Assembly: GCF_003610235.1 (NCBI RefSeq) | Contig: NZ_RAPR01000001.1 | Location: forward strand, 5,456,001-5,520,000 | Origin: Catellatospora citrea | GTDB taxonomy: Bacteria; Actinomycetota; Actinomycetes; Mycobacteriales; Micromonosporaceae | Length of the DNA stretch: 64,000 nucleotides | Direction: 5' to 3' | In this document: in pieces, positions 16,703 through 25,305 of the stretch | How the letters are laid out: the number at the start of each line of letters is the position of its first letter | How positions within the stretch are numbered: the stretch's first letter is position 1 | Translations under genes and position numbers: made by a program | Notes under the pieces: model-generated | Told to the model about the DNA's origin: nothing | Seen by the model: the letters and a program-made list of their open reading frames with translations, nothing else | The model's database searches: none

Positions 16703-19700
16703 TCAGCCGCGTAACCGCAGCCCACGGGGAGTGATCCGGAACCCGGCCGCCTCCAGTGCCGCGCCCAGCGGGCTGCCGGTCACGGACTCGCCGTCGGCCC
16801 GCTCCACGGTCAGCGGGCCGAGCGCCCCGCTGGTCACCGCCTCGGTGAGCGACGCCGCGGCGGCCGCCATGACCGCCTCGTCGTCGCTGAAGGAGAGCAG
16901 GGTACGCCCGCCGCGTTCGACGTACAGCGCGAGCGCTCCGGAGACCAGGACGACCAGTGCGCCCGCCTTGCGGCCGGGGCGGTGGCCCTCGGTGTTGTGC
17001 GGCCAGGGCAGCGCCGCGCCGTAGGGGTTGGCGGGGTCGGTGGCGGCCAGCACGAGCGCCCGGGGCGCGCCGTCGCGGGTGTCGGCGTACGAGCGCAGCC
17101 GGTCCACCGCCCCCGGCAGCGCGAACTGCGCCGCGCCCAGCCCTTCGACGAAGTAGCCGCGCCGGGCCGCGCCCCGGTCCTCCAGGGCGGCCAGCACGGG
17201 GTAGACCGCGGCGAACCCGCCGGGCTGGTTCTCGGCGGCGACCGCGCCCCGGATCACCACGCCGTACCGCTCCAGCAGCGCGTCAGCCAGGGCCGCGGCG
17301 CGGGCGGTGGGGTCGGTGTCCCGCTCGCCCAGCGCGTGCCAGCGGCCGGCCGCCGCGGGCAGGTGCGCCGGGCCCCGGGCGGCGGCCAACGAGCGGCCCC
17401 CGGTCAGGCTGGGCCGCCGGTAGCGGGCCCGGCCCGGGGTGGGCTTGGCCCGGTGCGCGCCACCGCCGGACAGCCGTGCCCGCACCGGGGCGAGCGTGTC
17501 GTTGCCGACCAGCCCGGCCCAGACCAGGTCCCACAGTGCGGACAGCAGGTCGTCGTGCTCGGCCTCGATCTGGTCGGCGAGCTGCCGGAAGAAGAGTGCT
17601 CCGCCGCCCAGCGCGCTCAGCAGCGCCTCGTGCACGCCGGTCTGGGCGAGTTCGGTCGGAGGTGGCAGCAGCAGTGGGGCGGCGTCGGCGAAGGCCAGCA
17701 CGATCCAGCCGTCGTTGCCGCCGATCGGCCCGGCCCCGGCCCACACGACCTCGCCGGTGGCGCACAGCTCGTCCAGATAGGAGGGCCGGTAGTCGGCGAC
17801 CCGGGCGGGCAGCACGAGCCGTTCCAGGGCCGAGGCGGGCACCGGCACGCCCTGGATCTGGTCGATGGCGGCGGCGACCGCGTCGATGCCCTCGCTGCGC
17901 CGCCCGATGTGCTGCCAGGCGGGCAGGAAGCGCCCGAGCACCTCCGGCGGCACCGGCTCGATCTCCTTGCGCAGCGCGGCCAGGCTGCGCCGGCGCAGCG
18001 TACGCAGCACCTCCGCGTCGCACCACTCGATGAACCCGCCGTCCGACGACGCGGTGAACTCGCCCTGCACCAGCCGCCCCGAGGCGGACAGCCGCCGCAG
18101 CGTGTGCTCGACCACCGCCACGCCCAGCCCGAACCGGATAGCGCAGTCGTCGGCGCGGAACGGGCCGTGCGTGCGCGCATACCGGCCGAGCAGGTCCAGC
18201 AGCGGATCGGCGACCGCGGCGGTGTACGCGGCGGGCAGGCCGGGCGGCAGGGCCACGCCGAGCGCGTCCCGGTAGCGGCCCGCGTCCTCGGCGATGATGA
18301 AGCGCTCCTGCCCGGCGACCCGCACCGCCAGGATCCGGCCGGTGCGGGCCAGCTCGTCGAGCCAGCTCGGCTCCACGCCGCGTTCGGTCAGCTCGTCCGG
18401 GGACAGGTCGCCGAGCTGGCGCAGCATCTCCACGGTGTCCTCGGCGTCGCGCACCCGCCGGTCGACCCAGCGCAGCCGCAGCGCCGTCGCCTCGATGACC
18501 GCCGGGTCCAGCAGCTCGCGCAGCTCCACCCGGCCCAGCAGCTCGCCCAGCAGCGTCGGATCCAGGGAGAGCGCGGCCGCCCGGCGCTCGGCCAGCGGCG
18601 TGTCCTCGCCGTACAGGAACGCGCCGACGTAGCCGAACAGGAGCGAGCGGGCGAACGGGGACGGCTGCGGGGTGGACACCTCGACCATGCGGATCTTGCG
18701 GGAGGCGATGTCGCGCATCATCGTCGCCAGCGACGGCAGGTCGAACACGTCGCGCAGGCACTCCCGGGCGGCCTCCAGGGTCACCGGGAAGTCCGGGTAC
18801 TCCCGGGCGACGTCGAGCAGCTGGGCGGCGCGCTGGCGCTGCTGCCACAGCGGCTGACGGCGGCCCGGGTCGCGCCGGGGCAGCAGCAGCGAGCGGGCCG
18901 CGCACTCGCGGAACCGGGACGCGAACAGCGCCGAGCCGCCGACCGTCTCGGCGACCAGTGGCTCGATCTCGTCGGCGTCGAAGGCGAACAGGTCCGCGCC
19001 CGGTGGCTCCTCCGCGGTCTCCGGCAGCCGGATCACGATGCCGTCGTCGGCCGCGTGCACCTGCGCGTCCACGCCGTAGCGCTCGCGCAGCCGCTGCCCG
19101 ATGGCCAGTGCCCACGGCGCGTTGACCGGTGCGCCGAGCACGTTGTGCAGCACGATGCGCCAGTCGCCCAGCTCGTCGCGGAAGCGCTCGACCAGCACGG
19201 TGCGGTCGTCCGGCAGGTGCCGGGTCGCCGCCCGCTGCTCCTCCAGGTATGCCGTCAGGTTGCCCACGGCGGCCGGGTCGAGGTTCTCCAGGCCGGACGG
19301 GTTGCGCAGGAACGCCCCGAGTGCCTTGCCCAGCGCGACCGGCCGCCCCGCCTGGTCGCCCTTCCAGAACGGCAGCCGCGCGGGCTGGCCCGGGGCGGGG
19401 GAGACCAGCACCCGGTCGGGCGTGATGTCCTCGATGCGCCAGGAGCTGGTGCCCAGTGCGAAGACGTCGCCGACGCGGGACTCGTACACCATCTCCTCGT
19501 CCAGCTCGCCGACCCGTGACGCCTTCTCCGACCCGGCCAGGAAGACGCCGAACAGGCCGCGGTCGGGGATGGTGCCGCCGGAGGTGACCGCCAGGCGCTG
19601 GTTGCCGGGGCGGCCGGTGAGCCGGTCGGCCGCGCGGTCCCAGACGATGCGCGGGCGCAGCTCGGCGAAGGCCGTCGAGGGGTAGCGCCCGGCCAGCATG

Positions 19701-21148
19701 TCGAGCACCGCGTGCAGCGCCGACTCGGGCAGCGCGGCGAACGGCGCGGCCCGGCGCACCAGCGCGGCCAGCTCGGCGACGGTCCACTCGTCCAGCGCCG
19801 TCATTGCCACGATGTGCTGTGCGAGCACGTCGAGCGGGCTGTGCGGGTAGGCCAGCGGCTCCAGCCGGCCCGCGGTCATCCGCCCCGCGACCACGGCGCA
19901 GGACAGCAGGTCGCCGCGGTGCGTCGGGAACACCACGCCGCGTGAGACCGCGCCGACCTGGTGTCCGGCCCGGCCCACCCGCTGCAGCCCGGCGGCCACG
20001 CTGGGCGGCGCGCCGACCTGCACGACGAGGTCGACCGCGCCCATGTCGATGCCGAGTTCGAGGCTGGAGGTGGCCACCACGGCGGGCAGCCGCCCGGACT
20101 TGAGCTCCTCCTCGATCTGCTTGCGCTCCTCCTTGGAGACCGAGCCGTGGTGCGCGCGGGCGATCTGCGGCGGTGCGCCGTACCCCGCGCCGGACTGGGC
20201 CATGATCTGCGCGGGCGGCGGCACGGCCGTGACCAGGTGCTCGGCCGCCAGCTCGTTGAGCCGGGCGCAGAGGCGCTCGGCGCCGCGGCGGGAGTTGGTG
20301 AAGACGATGGTGCTGCGGTGTTGACCGATCAGCTCGAACACCCGCTCCTCGACCGCGGGCCAGATGGAGGCCCGGCGCGGGCCCTCGTCGTCGGGGCGGC
20401 CCTCGTCGAGCGCGGTCATGTCCTCGACCGGCACCTCGACGCTGACCTCGATGGTCTTGGCGGACTTCGGCTGCACCACGTGCACCGGCGCGGCCCCGCC
20501 CAGGAACTGCGCCGCCGCCTCGACCGGCTCCACGGTGGCGGACAGGCCGATCCGCTGCGCGGGCTTGGCCAGCAGCGCGTCCAGCCGCTCCAGTGACAGC
20601 GCCAGGTGCGCGCCGCGCTTGGTGCCGGTGACCGCGTGCACCTCGTCGACGATCACCGTCTCCACGCCGCGCAGCGACTCCCGGGCCTGCGAGGTGAGCA
20701 GCAGGAACAGCGACTCGGGCGTGGTGATCAGGATGTCGGGCGGGCGTCTGTTGAAGGTGCGGCGTTCGTCCGCGGGGGTGTCGCCCGTGCGCATGCCGAC
20801 CGTGATGTCCGGTTCTTTCAGCCCGAGGCGGGCCGCCGCGTGCCGGATGCCGGTCAGCGGGGTGCGCAGGTTGCGCTCGACGTCGACGGCCAGGGCCTTG
20901 AGCGGGCTGACGTAGAGCACGCGGCAGCGGCGGGTCGGGTCCTCGGGCAGCGGCTCGTGGGCGAGCCGGTCCAGCGCCCACAGGAACGCCGCGAGCGTCT
21001 TGCCGGAGCCCGTCGGGGCCACCACCAGGGCGTGGTCACCGGCGCTGACGGCCTTCCAGGCGCCCGCCTGGGCCGGGGTGGGCGCGGCGAAGGCCGCATC
21101 GAACCAGGCCTGCGTGGCAGGGCCGAACGGGGCGGCGGGCGTATTCAT
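16703..21148 (-). CDS. lhr: Lhr-like ATP-dependent DNA helicase
   Basis: 1481 residues, typical of actinobacterial large helicase-related proteins. RecA domain 1 has Walker A APTGSGKT (44-51) and the DEVH box (168-171); RecA domain 2 contains SSLELGIDMGAVDLVVQVG and QRVGRAGH. A winged helix plus beta-barrel follows (Lhr-core, to about 860), then a long C-terminal domain. Lhr unwinds DNA/RNA hybrids 3'-5' and is DNA-damage inducible in mycobacteria, fitting the recA/lexA-rich region, although no SOS box is visible here. I chose ATG 21146-21148 (minus strand, MNTPAAPF) because it begins just before the conserved start; a further 54 in-frame upstream codons lack similarity I recognise. It is the largest gene of the window. 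Confidence 0.9.
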   Translation of the reverse strand: MNTPAAPFGPATQAWFDAAFAAPTPAQAGAWKAVSAGDHALVVAPTGSGKTLAAFLWALDRLAHEPLPEDPTRRCRVLYVSPLKALAVDVERNLRTPLTGIRHAAARLGLKEPDITVGMRTGDTPADERRTFNRRPPDILITTPESLFLLLTSQARESLRGVETVIVDEVHAVTGTKRGAHLALSLERLDALLAKPAQRIGLSATVEPVEAAAQFLGGAAPVHVVQPKSAKTIEVSVEVPVEDMTALDEGRPDDEGPRRASIWPAVEERVFELIGQHRSTIVFTNSRRGAERLCARLNELAAEHLVTAVPPPAQIMAQSGAGYGAPPQIARAHHGSVSKEERKQIEEELKSGRLPAVVATSSLELGIDMGAVDLVVQVGAPPSVAAGLQRVGRAGHQVGAVSRGVVFPTHRGDLLSCAVVAGRMTAGRLEPLAYPHSPLDVLAQHIVAMTALDEWTVAELAALVRRAAPFAALPESALHAVLDMLAGRYPSTAFAELRPRIVWDRAADRLTGRPGNQRLAVTSGGTIPDRGLFGVFLAGSEKASRVGELDEEMVYESRVGDVFALGTSSWRIEDITPDRVLVSPAPGQPARLPFWKGDQAGRPVALGKALGAFLRNPSGLENLDPAAVGNLTAYLEEQRAATRHLPDDRTVLVERFRDELGDWRIVLHNVLGAPVNAPWALAIGQRLRERYGVDAQVHAADDGIVIRLPETAEEPPGADLFAFDADEIEPLVAETVGGSALFASRFRECAARSLLLPRRDPGRRQPLWQQRQRAAQLLDVAREYPDFPVTLEAARECLRDVFDLPSLATMMRDIASRKIRMVEVSTPQPSPFARSLLFGYVGAFLYGEDTPLAERRAAALSLDPTLLGELLGRVELRELLDPAVIEATALRLRWVDRRVRDAEDTVEMLRQLGDLSPDELTERGVEPSWLDELARTGRILAVRVAGQERFIIAEDAGRYRDALGVALPPGLPAAYTAAVADPLLDLLGRYARTHGPFRADDCAIRFGLGVAVVEHTLRRLSASGRLVQGEFTASSDGGFIEWCDAEVLRTLRRRSLAALRKEIEPVPPEVLGRFLPAWQHIGRRSEGIDAVAAAIDQIQGVPVPASALERLVLPARVADYRPSYLDELCATGEVVWAGAGPIGGNDGWIVLAFADAAPLLLPPPTELAQTGVHEALLSALGGGALFFRQLADQIEAEHDDLLSALWDLVWAGLVGNDTLAPVRARLSGGGAHRAKPTPGRARYRRPSLTGGRSLAAARGPAHLPAAAGRWHALGERDTDPTARAAALADALLERYGVVIRGAVAAENQPGGFAAVYPVLAALEDRGAARRGYFVEGLGAAQFALPGAVDRLRSYADTRDGAPRALVLAATDPANPYGAALPWPHNTEGHRPGRKAGALVVLVSGALALYVERGGRTLLSFSDDEAVMAAAAASLTEAVTSGALGPLTVERADGESVTGSPLGAALEAAGFRITPRGLRLRG

Positions 21149-21287
21149 CACCGACCATCCTGCCCCCCGCCACCGACAATCGCCCGACGCCCGGGTCGGG
21201 TCTCCAACGGGTGATGCCGCAGGTGAGGCGTTAGCCACACTCTCCGCAGGGGTAGGCCCAGTGGATGAGACGGTTTCGTTGGGAGTC

Positions 21288-21317
21288 TTGCCCGGATGCG
21301 CCCGAATCACGTACCGT
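21288..21317 (+). promoter_or_regulatory. Possible promoter of the 21366 gene
   Basis: TTGCCC (21288-21293), an 18-base spacer and TACCGT (21312-21317) fit a sigma-A-type promoter. Transcription would begin about 40 bases before the ATG at 21366, which has its own GGAGGG ribosome site. Confidence 0.35.
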
Positions 21318-21365
21318 CTTGCTCACGATGAGTAGTCCATCGAACACGGTGTGCGGAGGGTGAGC

Positions 21366-21740
21366 ATGACCGAACGACAGACCACACCGGCCGTCGACAG
21401 GAAGAACAGCCGCCACGAATCGGACGTCCTGCTGCGCCAGCTCGACGGGCACCTCGCCCGGCTGCAGGCAGGCCAGTCCCAGCACTCCGGCCACGAACTG
21501 GCCCTGGCCGAGCGCATCGCCGCGCACCTGCGCCAGCTGATCCGCGACACGGTGCGCGCCAGCGCCGTCGACCGGGCCCGCGTGCGCGCAGCCGTGCACT
21601 ACTTCGTGGTGCGCAACCGCGATGCCCGGCACCCGCACACGCATGCCCGCCCCGCGCACGTCGACGTGTGGGTGGTCAACGACATCATCCGCGACCTCGG
21701 TCGCCATGACCTGCTGATCCCGGAGCCGGCCGTCGCCTGA
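21366..21740 (+). CDS. Small hypothetical protein
   Basis: 124 residues; family not recognised. It is hydrophilic, mostly alpha-helical, with a long amphipathic helix (SDVLLRQLDGHLARLQAGQ through LAERIAAHLRQLIRDTVRA) and a His/Arg-rich second half (VRNRDARHPHTHARPAHVDVW). The five clustered histidines could bind metal. ATG 21366 follows GGAGGGTGAGC, a strong ribosome site. Codon use looks like the surrounding genes. It stands alone, divergent from the Lhr helicase and upstream of the IS30 insertion site. Confidence 0.6.
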   Translation: MTERQTTPAVDRKNSRHESDVLLRQLDGHLARLQAGQSQHSGHELALAERIAAHLRQLIRDTVRASAVDRARVRAAVHYFVVRNRDARHPHTHARPAHVDVWVVNDIIRDLGRHDLLIPEPAVA

Positions 21741-21819
21741 GCCCCGCCTGACCCGCCGACGTGCGACCGGCCCAGCGCCGACCGCCGTTTTTTATGGCCG
21801 GCAGCCCCGCCTTGTCATA

Positions 21820-21851
21820 GACGTTGGCCTATCCGGATGAGTTCGATCGAC
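21820..21851. repeat. Palindromic repeat family E, copy 1, left half (split by IS30)
   Basis: GACGTTGGCCTATCCGGATG begins the left arm, and its complement CATCCGGATAGGCCGACGTC ends the right half at 23060. Joining the halves while counting the shared CGAC once rebuilds a palindrome much like the intact copy at 26655-26719. The IS30 element therefore sits at the apex. Confidence 0.8.
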
Positions 21852-23029
21852 TTGGGCTCAAGCGGTTGTTGCAACGAGGTACTTGTTGAGTTCTTTGGCT
21901 GGGTTTGACCAGTCGAGGGTTTGGCGCGGTCGTCCGTTGAGTTCTCGGGCGACCGCGTCGAGTTCGTCCTGGCTGATGGTGCGAAAGTCGGTGCTGGAGC
22001 GGGGGAAGTACTGGCGGAGCAGTCCGTTGGTGTTCTCGTTGCTGCCGCGCTGCCAGGGTGAGTGCGGGTCGCAGAAGTAGACCTTGCAGTCGGTGGCCAG
22101 GGTGAACCGGGCGTGGCGGGCCATCTCGGCGCCCTGGTCCCAGGTCAACGTTTTGCGCAGCTCGGCCGGCAGGCGGCCCATCAGGGCGGTGAGCACGTCG
22201 ACGACCTGTTCGCTGACCCGTGAGTCGGGCAGCGCGCCGAGCATGACGTACCGGGTCGCGCGTTCGACGAGGGTGATGATCGCGCTGGTGCCTCGTGCGC
22301 CGATGATCAGGTCGCCTTCCCAGTGCCCGGGCACGGCCCGGTCGGTGACCTCGGCCGGGCGGGTCGAGATGTTCAGGTCCCGGATCCACGGCTTGGCCCC
22401 ACGCCCGGCCGCCGCCACACGCGACTGCGGCTTTCGCACCGCACGACCCGAACGCAGCGCGACCTGCCGGGCCAGCTCCTCACGCATCCCGCCCCGGGCC
22501 TGGAAGTAGATCGCCTGGTAGATCGTCTCGTGCGACACCCAATGCTCCGGCCGGTCAGCAAAATCGGCACGCAACGACCGGGCGACCTGCACCGGTGACC
22601 ACCGCTGCGCCAGCCGCTCACGGACCACGTCCCACAGCGGGGCCATCGTACGACCACGCCGGGCGCGCAGCCTGCCCTCACGGGGCCGCAACGCCCGCTC
22701 ACCCGCACGACGCTGCGCGAACCGGTGGCAGTACTTGAACCGGTACGCCCGCGGCCGCAACACACCACCAGGCCGAACACCACCGGCCCGCCCGCCGTGG
22801 GCCGGCGCCCCCGGCGCATGCGTGCCGCCATGGCGGGCGTTATTGCGCTGGACCTCACGCCACACGGTGCTGCGGTCCCGCCCGATCGCCTGCGCGATCT
22901 GCGGGAACCGCAGCCCCTGGCCGTACAACACCTCGATCTGAGCACGTTCTTCTGATGTCAGTCGTCTGCCAGGCACGGACCACATCCTCCAAGATCCGTA
23001 CCCCGTTGCAACAGCCGCTAGAAACCGCC
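21852..23029 (-). mobile_element. IS30-family insertion sequence, about 1.18 kb
   Basis: Near-terminal inverted repeats AGCGGTTGTTGCAACGAGGT (from 21861) and ACCCCGTTGCAACAGCCGCT (to 23019) match at 18 of 20 positions; weaker similarity continues outwards. A CGAC is present on both sides (21848-21851 and 23030-23033), a candidate 4-bp target duplication, which would place the ends at 21852 and 23029. One complete transposase gene fills the element. Exact ends depend on the duplication length (3-4 bp). The target is the tip of a family E palindrome. Confidence 0.85.
21858..22985 (-). CDS. IS30-family transposase
   Basis: 375 residues and apparently intact. An N-terminal HTH (residues 8-50, LTSEERAQIEVLYGQGLRFPQIAQ...DRSTVWREVQRN) recognises the inverted repeats; the DDE catalytic core has Asp225 in HWEGDLIIGA, Asp283 in TWDQGAEMA and Glu317 in SPWQRGSNENTNGLLRQY, all IS30 hallmarks. 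A His/Cys/Arg-rich insert (55-115) separates the DNA-binding and catalytic parts. The reading frame has no disruption, so the element may still be active. The stop codon lies close to the left inverted repeat, and the start is 34 bases from the right one. Confidence 0.95.
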   Translation of the reverse strand: MWSVPGRRLTSEERAQIEVLYGQGLRFPQIAQAIGRDRSTVWREVQRNNARHGGTHAPGAPAHGGRAGGVRPGGVLRPRAYRFKYCHRFAQRRAGERALRPREGRLRARRGRTMAPLWDVVRERLAQRWSPVQVARSLRADFADRPEHWVSHETIYQAIYFQARGGMREELARQVALRSGRAVRKPQSRVAAAGRGAKPWIRDLNISTRPAEVTDRAVPGHWEGDLIIGARGTSAIITLVERATRYVMLGALPDSRVSEQVVDVLTALMGRLPAELRKTLTWDQGAEMARHARFTLATDCKVYFCDPHSPWQRGSNENTNGLLRQYFPRSSTDFRTISQDELDAVARELNGRPRQTLDWSNPAKELNKYLVATTA

Positions 23030-23060
23030 CGACGAATTGTCATCCGGATAGGCCGACGTC
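23030..23060. repeat. Palindromic repeat family E, copy 1, right half
   Basis: CGACGAATTGT followed by CATCCGGATAGGCCGACGTC, the complement of the left half at 21820-21851. A T-run (TTTTTT at 23061-23066) follows directly, so before insertion the palindrome could have been a rho-independent terminator for the gene at 21366-21740. Confidence 0.8.
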
Positions 23061-23153
23061 TTTTTTGTGTACGCGTCTGGCGCGCGCCGGCGCGCGCTCG
23101 CCTGACGGGTCGCGGGTTGCCGGGGCGACGCTGGAGCGGTGCGACGAGGTGTG

Positions 23154-23807
23154 TCAGCTGAGCGACGAGGTGGCGAGCTTGACGCCGAAGCCGACGAACA
23201 GCGCGCCGATGGCGCTGGTGCCGGCCGCGGCCAGGCGGCGGCTGCGGAACGCGGCGGCAAGCCGGTTGCCACTGAAGATCAGCACGCTGAGGTAGAGCGC
23301 GCTGCAGATCTGCACGATGATCGCCAGCAGCAGGAACGACAGTGCCGGGTACGCGTATCCGGGGTCGACGAACTGGATGAAGAACGACACGAAGAACAGG
23401 ATCGCCTTCGGGTTCATCAGGCTGATCGTGAACGCCCGCCGGAACGCGTTCTCCGCCTTGGGCTCGGGCTCGGGCGTGCTCGCCGCGACCCGGCCCGCCG
23501 ACCGGTCCCGCCAGTTGCGGACCGCGCCGACCAGCATCTTGACCCCGACGAAGCCGAGGTAGGCGGCGCCGGCGTACTTGACGACCGTGAACAGCGCGGG
23601 CACGGCGCGCAGCAGGGACGCCATGCCGGCCGCGGAAACCAGCATGAGCACGCCGTCGCCGCAGAAGACGCCCATCGCGCCGCGGTAGCCCTGCCGTACC
23701 CCGCGGCGGGCCGCGACGGCGAGCACGTACAGCGAGTTCGGGCCGGGCAGCAGGACGATCGCGATCGTGCCGAGCACGTAGGTGTACAGGTCCGTAACGC
23801 CGAGCAT
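23154..23807 (-). CDS. LysE/RhtB family amino-acid exporter
   Basis: 217 residues with five to six membrane helices. The start LYTYVLGTIAIVLLPGPNSLYVLAVAARRGVRQGYRGAMG carries the LysE family signature (PGPN...v...g...G..aG). Residues 105-130 form a charged cytoplasmic loop. MNPKAILFFVSFFIQF matches helix 4 of the LeuE/RhtB branch. Such proteins export amino acids by proton antiport; leucine or threonine-like substrates are likeliest, but the substrate cannot be read from sequence. ATG 23805-23807 (minus strand). It is monocistronic; the upstream region carries family B repeat copy 2. Confidence 0.9.
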   Translation of the reverse strand: MLGVTDLYTYVLGTIAIVLLPGPNSLYVLAVAARRGVRQGYRGAMGVFCGDGVLMLVSAAGMASLLRAVPALFTVVKYAGAAYLGFVGVKMLVGAVRNWRDRSAGRVAASTPEPEPKAENAFRRAFTISLMNPKAILFFVSFFIQFVDPGYAYPALSFLLLAIIVQICSALYLSVLIFSGNRLAAAFRSRRLAAAGTSAIGALFVGFGVKLATSSLS

Positions 23808-23990
23808 GCCTTACATCTTCGCGCGGCTGACCGTGTCCTGGCCTCGGCCGATAGGTCATCCTCCGACGTGCCCTGCGTCACCCCCCGTGCCCGAGCTGCC
23901 GCTAGGCATCGACCCTGAGCCGCGGAGACGGCGTGATGTCGCAACGGTTCACCCGTTCGATCCTTCGCCGCAGCTCAGGGCCAGTGATGA

Positions 23991-24045
23991 GTTAAGAAGG
24001 TGCCCTTCCTCTACGGATGGCGATTAGAAGGTGCCCTTCCTTTCG
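23991..24045. repeat. Palindromic repeat family B, copy 2 (overlaps a coding end)
   Basis: GTTAAGAAGGTGCCCTTCCT and, 29 bases on, TTAGAAGGTGCCCTTCCTTT. In this copy both halves read the same way, unlike copies 1 and 3 where the left half is GGGCACC. The right half supplies the last codons and stop of the PNPOx-GNAT gene. Confidence 0.8.
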
Positions 24046-25259
24046 GTCAGGCGGGTGCGGGCGGTGGGCCATTCGGCGGCGAGCATGGAGAAGGTCACGG
24101 TGTCGCGCCACTGGCCGTCGTGGTGCATGCGGTGGTGGCGCATGACGCCTTCGCGGACCGCGCCGAGGCGGGCGATGGCGGCCTGGGAGCGCTGGTTGTT
24201 GTGGTGGGTGTGCCACTCGACGCGTTCGGCCCCGAGGACGTCGAAGGCGCGTTCCAGCAGGAGCAGCTTGGACTCGGTGTTGACGCCGGTGCGCCAGGCC
24301 TTGCGGCCCAGGAAGGTGTGGCCGATGCCGAGCTGCCGGCGCACCGGGTCGATGGCGTAGTACGAGGTGGTGCCCAGGATCTCGCCGGTGGCGGTGGCGC
24401 GCTGCACCCACGGGACCCGCTCGCCGCGGGCCTGCATGGCCAGCGCCTCCGACACGACGGCGGCCATCTCCTCCCGGCTGCGCGGGGCGGGCGAGTGCAG
24501 CCAGCGCCAGACCTCGTCGTCGTTGCCCGCGGCGGCGTACAGGCCGTCGACGTGGGACATGTCGAGCGGCTCCAGGGTCACCACGGAGCCGCGCAGCACC
24601 ACGGGCTCGTGCCACGGGCCCCGGTCGGCGCGCAGGTAGCCGGGGGCGGGCACGGTGACGCCGGGGGCGGGTTCGGCCGGGCCGGCGGTGACCTTGAGCG
24701 GCAGCACGCCCGCCCAGTACGGCAGGGCCAGGTCCTCGTCGTCGTCGCCGGCGGTGCCGGTGCGGGCGCGCACGGAGACCTCGTCCAGCGGCAGGGCCAG
24801 CAGTGCGGTCTGGGCCAGTTCCTTGGCCGACGGGGGTCGGGTGCGGGCGGCGTGGCCCTCGCCGATCTTCTCGGCCAGCGCGGTGAACACGCGCAGCTTC
24901 TCCTGCTCGTCGGTGACCAGGGTGGCGGTGCCGTGGGCGATGACCGAGCGGTAGTTGGCGCTGTGGTGGAACTGGGAGCGGGCCAGCACCAGGCCGTCCA
25001 GGTGCGTCACGCAGGCGGCGACGCGCAGCCCGCCGCGGGCTCCCAGGCCCATCCGGCCGCCGCTGGAGCCGTGCAGGTAGAGCGTGTCGTCGACGCGTAT
25101 GTGCAGGGTGGGCAGGGCGCGGGGCTCGCCGTCGAGCACGAAGGAGAGGGTGCAGTGCCAGGCTTCGTCGAGGATCGCGTGCGCGGCGCCGCGCTCGTAG
25201 GACATGCGCTCGCGCATCCGCAGTGCGGTGGTGCGCGGGGTCTGCGGGTAGGTGGTCAC
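24024..25259 (-). CDS. Fusion of a flavin-binding PNPOx-like domain and a GNAT acetyltransferase
   Basis: 411 residues. Residues 1-170 form a split-barrel of the pyridoxamine-phosphate-oxidase/NimA type (MSYERGAAHAILDEAWHCTLSFVLDGEPRALPTLHIRVDDTLYLHGS), likely binding FMN or a related cofactor. Residues 215-400 are a RimJ/RimL-type GNAT (VVLRGSVVTLEPLDMSHV ... GIGHTFLGRKAWRTGVNTESKLLLLERAF ... RVEWHTHHNNQRSQAAIARLGAVREGV). I know the two modules as separate families; the fusion suggests linked detoxification or modification steps. The start overlaps a strong ribosome site (GGAGG). The gene is divergent from a MocR regulator with a shared palindromic operator, so it is the probable target of that regulator. 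The last codons (RKGTF-stop) come from repeat B copy 2. Confidence 0.82.
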   Translation of the reverse strand: MTTYPQTPRTTALRMRERMSYERGAAHAILDEAWHCTLSFVLDGEPRALPTLHIRVDDTLYLHGSSGGRMGLGARGGLRVAACVTHLDGLVLARSQFHHSANYRSVIAHGTATLVTDEQEKLRVFTALAEKIGEGHAARTRPPSAKELAQTALLALPLDEVSVRARTGTAGDDDEDLALPYWAGVLPLKVTAGPAEPAPGVTVPAPGYLRADRGPWHEPVVLRGSVVTLEPLDMSHVDGLYAAAGNDDEVWRWLHSPAPRSREEMAAVVSEALAMQARGERVPWVQRATATGEILGTTSYYAIDPVRRQLGIGHTFLGRKAWRTGVNTESKLLLLERAFDVLGAERVEWHTHHNNQRSQAAIARLGAVREGVMRHHRMHHDGQWRDTVTFSMLAAEWPTARTRLTERKGTF

Positions 25260-25269
25260 GCCCGCCTCC

Positions 25270-25298
25270 TTGACTCGAATAATGTACTAGTACATACT
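25270..25298 (+). promoter_or_regulatory. Promoter of the MocR gene with embedded palindromic operator
   Basis: TTGACT (25270-25275), 17 bases, CATACT (25293-25298), with the GTG start at 25306: a good sigma-A promoter and a leaderless transcript. ATGTACTAGTACAT (25282-25295) is a perfect 14-bp palindrome between the -35 and -10 elements. It lies 23 bases from the start of the divergent PNPOx-GNAT gene, so one bound dimer could control both directions. Confidence 0.65.
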
Positions 25299-25305
25299 TT
25301 GCTTT

